From positions 47,355 to 111,354 of the forward strand of contig JBHOGO010000005.1 in assembly GCA_043421945.1 (NCBI GenBank): a DNA stretch of 64,000 nucleotides, read 5' to 3'. This document shows, piece after piece, positions 61,449 to 64,000 of the stretch (position 1 is the first letter of the stretch; every line of letters begins with the position of its first letter). The translations under genes were made by a program, and so were the position numbers. The notes under the pieces were generated by a model, which was not told where the DNA came from, did no database searches, and saw only the letters and a program-made list of their open reading frames with translations. The DNA is from Thaumasiovibrio sp043421945 (lineage in GTDB: Bacteria; Pseudomonadota; Gammaproteobacteria; Enterobacterales; Vibrionaceae).

Positions 61449-63629
61449 ATGAAAACTCTACATAGCGGTAAAGCATTACTCGCAGCATCTATTGCGCTTG
61501 TCTTAGCTGGCTGTAACAGCAGTGATGATGACGTTGTTGTTGACGACACACTCAGAATGAAAGTTCGTCTGATGGAAACCACAGACTTACATAACAACAT
61601 GGTGCCGTATAACTACTTTGCTTCTGAAGCAACCAATGCAGAGTCGCCAACAGATTACGGTCTATCGCGTACTGCTATCATCATTGATAGAGCACGCCGT
61701 GAAGTAACCAACTCAATGCTATTTGATAACGGTGACTTGATCCAAGGTAGCCCGATGGGTGACTACATGGCGAGCTTAGGTGCCGACCACCTAGAGCGCG
61801 TCACACACCCTGTCTACAAAGCAATGAACTACTTAGAGTACGATGCTGCCAATATCGGTAACCATGAATTCAACTACGGTTTAGAGTTCATGAATGCTGC
61901 AACAGCAGGTGCTAACTTCCCATACGTTAACGCAAACGTATTTGAATTCGATGAGCGTGCGCTATCAGGTGAATTTGCCTTTGATGAAGAAGAGTGTGCA
62001 TTCGAGCCGAACGACCACTTTGTCGGCAATAGCACAGAGTTCTTTGATAATTACCAGCCTTACTTTAAGCCTTATACCATCTTAGAGCGTCATTTCGTTG
62101 CTAATGATGGCGAAGAATACGAAATCAACGTAGGTGTTATTGGCTTCACACCACCAAACATCATGAACTGGGATAAACGTCACCTAGAGTGTGAAGTGAT
62201 GATTGCAGATATTAAAGCCTCTGCTGAACACTACGTACCACTAATGAAGATGGAAGGGGCTGATATCATTGTTGCTGTACCTCACTCAGGTATTTCAAAG
62301 AGCGATGAAGACGGTGACTTCAACGACAACGCAACATGGAAACTGGCTCAGGTTGATGGCATTGATGCGATTATGTTTGGCCACGACCACAACAACTTCC
62401 CAACCGATGGTGATGTCTACGATGGCATGGAAGGTGTGGATGCTAAAAATGGTAAAATCTTCGGCGTTCCAGCCGTTATGCCTGGTTTCTGGGGGAACCA
62501 TGTTGGCGTCATCGACTTAGATCTTGCTTACGACGAAGAAGACGAGAGCTGGGGTATTACAAACAGTAAAGCAGCACTTCGCGGCCTTGATAGTAACCCA
62601 CACCTTCAAGATGAAAACATCGCCTACCTTGTTAGCGATGAACATGAGCGTACTAAAGAGTTCATGAATGAAGAAATCGGTGAAATTGAAGAGCCAATCA
62701 ACAGCTACTTCTCTGCGGTTTATTCTGACATGTCAGTGCAAATAGTTAACGCAGCACAATTGCTAGCCGGTGAGCAGTGGCAACGAGATGGCCTGCTAGA
62801 AAATGCAGACCAACTAGTGCTTTCTGTATCCGCTCCGTTTAAAGGTGGCCGTGGTGGTAACGACGACTACACCAGCATTGCCGTAGGTCCACTGACTCGA
62901 GCAAGTGTTGCTGACCTTTATGTCTTCGATAACAACACACCTTCAGTGCTAGAGCTTACCTTTGCAGATATCAAAGAGTGGATTGAAGTTACCGCTTCTC
63001 AGCAATACAAAACGGTTGAAAAAGATGGCGATGCTATCATGCATCAAAACTTCCGTAGCTATAACTTCGACGTGTTCTATGGTGGCTTCGATGAAGAAGG
63101 CAACTCTCGACTACAATATACTATCGATGTGTCTAACGGCTCGTACTTCGAAACCGATGATCGCGGCGAGCTAGTTAAAGAAGGTGACGATGACGACGCT
63201 GACTTTATCCGCACTGGCGAGACTCGTCTTACTAGCCTCACCCTAGACGGCGAAGAAGTTGATGATAATCAAATGGTGTATGTGGTAACAAACAACTACC
63301 GCGCATCGAACTCTTGGATGCCGGGTGTTTCTGAAGCGAGAATCGAACACGAAGATGAGTCAGAAACAAACCGTGACCTTGTTTACGATTACTTGATGGA
63401 CCTGTCTGAAGACGCTGATGAGAACAATGGCGGTATCATTGAATTCACTAATGCGAATAACTTCAAGCTTGCTGGCCCTGCTGGCGTAACGGGTGAGTTC
63501 CTATCATCAGTTGATAAAGCTGCCGCTGAGTTCGCAGACGAGTTCCTAGAGCAAGTAACAGCAACTGACGAAACTGGCAGTGTTGATGATAACCACGGCT
63601 ATGTCGTGTTTGAATATACTTTCGACTAA
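61449..63629 (+). CDS. Lipoprotein 2',3'-cyclic-nucleotide phosphodiesterase / 5'- or 3'-nucleotidase (CpdB/UshA family)
   Basis: Secreted metallophosphoesterase of 726 residues. The N-terminus is a lipoprotein signal with lipobox LAGC (Cys22, then Asn, so outer membrane is likely), followed by an acidic linker. Calcineurin-like metal motifs: TTDLHNN (Asp46, His48), FDNGDLIQGSPM, NIGNHEFNYG, VPHSG and FGHDHNN. The C-terminal nucleotidase domain has ...APFKGGRGGNDDY and YVVTNNYRASNSW. The wording TTDLHNN...NGDLIQGSPMGDYMA is closer to CpdB than UshA. The protein is very acidic and about 80 residues longer than E. coli CpdB. Ends at a terminator. Confidence 0.82.
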   Translation: MKTLHSGKALLAASIALVLAGCNSSDDDVVVDDTLRMKVRLMETTDLHNNMVPYNYFASEATNAESPTDYGLSRTAIIIDRARREVTNSMLFDNGDLIQGSPMGDYMASLGADHLERVTHPVYKAMNYLEYDAANIGNHEFNYGLEFMNAATAGANFPYVNANVFEFDERALSGEFAFDEEECAFEPNDHFVGNSTEFFDNYQPYFKPYTILERHFVANDGEEYEINVGVIGFTPPNIMNWDKRHLECEVMIADIKASAEHYVPLMKMEGADIIVAVPHSGISKSDEDGDFNDNATWKLAQVDGIDAIMFGHDHNNFPTDGDVYDGMEGVDAKNGKIFGVPAVMPGFWGNHVGVIDLDLAYDEEDESWGITNSKAALRGLDSNPHLQDENIAYLVSDEHERTKEFMNEEIGEIEEPINSYFSAVYSDMSVQIVNAAQLLAGEQWQRDGLLENADQLVLSVSAPFKGGRGGNDDYTSIAVGPLTRASVADLYVFDNNTPSVLELTFADIKEWIEVTASQQYKTVEKDGDAIMHQNFRSYNFDVFYGGFDEEGNSRLQYTIDVSNGSYFETDDRGELVKEGDDDDADFIRTGETRLTSLTLDGEEVDDNQMVYVVTNNYRASNSWMPGVSEARIEHEDESETNRDLVYDYLMDLSEDADENNGGIIEFTNANNFKLAGPAGVTGEFLSSVDKAAAEFADEFLEQVTATDETGSVDDNHGYVVFEYTFD

Positions 63630-63676
63630 TCAACACCGGTTGAGCTAGGTAAAAAGTAATCAAGCAATAAGGTTGT

Positions 63677-63712
63677 AAGCCCCTTTCTAAGTGATTAGGA
63701 AGGGGCTTTTTT
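63677..63712 (+). terminator. Terminator of the nucleotidase gene
   Basis: AAGCCCCTTTCTAA (63677-63690) pairs with TTAGGAAGGGGCTT (63695-63708) with one mismatch, plus a T-run. Confidence 0.93.
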
Positions 63713-63862
63713 ATGCGTACAACACCTTGGTTCAGTCATGAATACGCTCGATATAACGTTCAAACCAAATGATGCAATTAATGACAAGCCTCTATACGGG
63801 CATTGAACATTGTAAGCAGCTCAGGATGTCCATGTAGAAAATCATGAGTGAAATATACCCAA
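63713..63862. other. Gap between nucleotidase terminator and IS630 fragment
   Basis: About 150 bases with no gene or recognised motif apart from the presumed IS boundary near 63854. Confidence 0.4.
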
Positions 63863-64000
63863 TTAACTTGAAGATGCGTGTTTGAGCACCTGAAAATTAT
63901 CATTTATTCGAGACGCCAGTGAACCAGCGATTTTTGGCAAAGTGTCCTCAAAAAATCGTTCTACAGCGACTCTGAAATCAGCCTTGTTTTTAAAGTAAAC
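63863..64000 (-). mobile_element. IS630-family transposase, C-terminal fragment
   Basis: The minus-strand frame from the right edge is open for 45 codons and ends at TAA (63865-63863). The peptide contains FFEDTLPKIAGSLASRINDNF, the C-terminal signature of an IS630-family group (FF..TLP.I...L.SRINDNF). Only this end is in the window; whether the transposase is complete beyond the edge is unknown. The element end should lie just past the stop, near TATACCC at 63854-63860; IS630 elements insert at TA. Confidence 0.75.

Noticed and set aside
1..64000. CRISPR array, tRNA, rRNA, prophage or integron cassette
   Set aside because: No regularly spaced repeats, no tRNA or rRNA sequence and no phage or integrase genes were seen; gene order is core chromosome throughout.

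Overview
This window is a stretch of core chromosome from a gammaproteobacterium, almost certainly a member of the Vibrionaceae. The best taxonomic marker is aphA (quorum-sensing regulator of the PadR family) lying directly downstream of ppc. The Vibrio-type order argC / ppc-aphA / metF / metLB-metJ / rpmE / priA-cytR-ftsN-hslVU-menA-rraA, the zapB-glpX pair and a kdkA/opsX-type LPS core locus agree with this. Genus and species cannot be fixed from the sequence alone. Nearly all genes are intact housekeeping genes; the only mobile DNA is the end of an IS630-type transposase at the right edge.

Layout. 1-12 kb: start of argC (minus), ppc, aphA, then the methionine regulon (metF; metB-metL; divergent metJ) with two clear MetJ operator arrays, a short malic enzyme and rpmE. 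12-21 kb: priA, cytR, ftsN, the heat-shock protease hslVU behind a sigma-32-type promoter, menA, rraA and zapB. 21-27 kb: glpX, a cysteine-rich COG2345 regulator with fpr, two small orphan genes, tpiA and pfkA. 27-31 kb: fieF and the Cpx envelope-stress module (cpxP divergent from cpxRA, with tandem CpxR boxes). 31-39 kb: trmL, then cysE, gpsA, secB and a rhodanese on the minus strand, then gpmM-envC and a divergent polysaccharide deacetylase. 39-42 kb: kbl-tdh and a TetR regulator. 42-52.4 kb: LPS inner-core and lipid A genes (hldD, lpxM-type, waaL, waaF, a GT90 enzyme, waaA, kdkA, opsX-type, waaE-type, GT4), ending in coaD. 52.9-61 kb: mutM, an orphan membrane protein, rpmB-rpmG, radC, coaBC-dut-slmA, rph-pyrE and yicC. 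61-64 kb: a large lipoprotein cyclic-nucleotide phosphodiesterase/nucleotidase and the IS630 remnant.

How it works together. Two themes recur. One is central carbon metabolism (ppc, malic enzyme, glpX, tpiA, pfkA, gpmM, gpsA), with candidate regulator sites upstream of glpX (LacI-family type) and pfkA (HexR-like). The other is the cell envelope (cpxPRA, ftsN, zapB, slmA, envC, LPS core, lpxM, waaL, secB). KdkA beside an OpsX-type heptosyltransferase predicts an inner core built on one phosphorylated Kdo, as known in Haemophilus and Vibrio. No wholly new multi-gene system was found. The least explained items are the open 64-codon extension in front of zapB, the COG2345-fpr pair, the GT90 gene inside the core locus, the DUF3135 and membrane orphans, and a repeated TGTAA-type motif in front of the nucleotidase gene.
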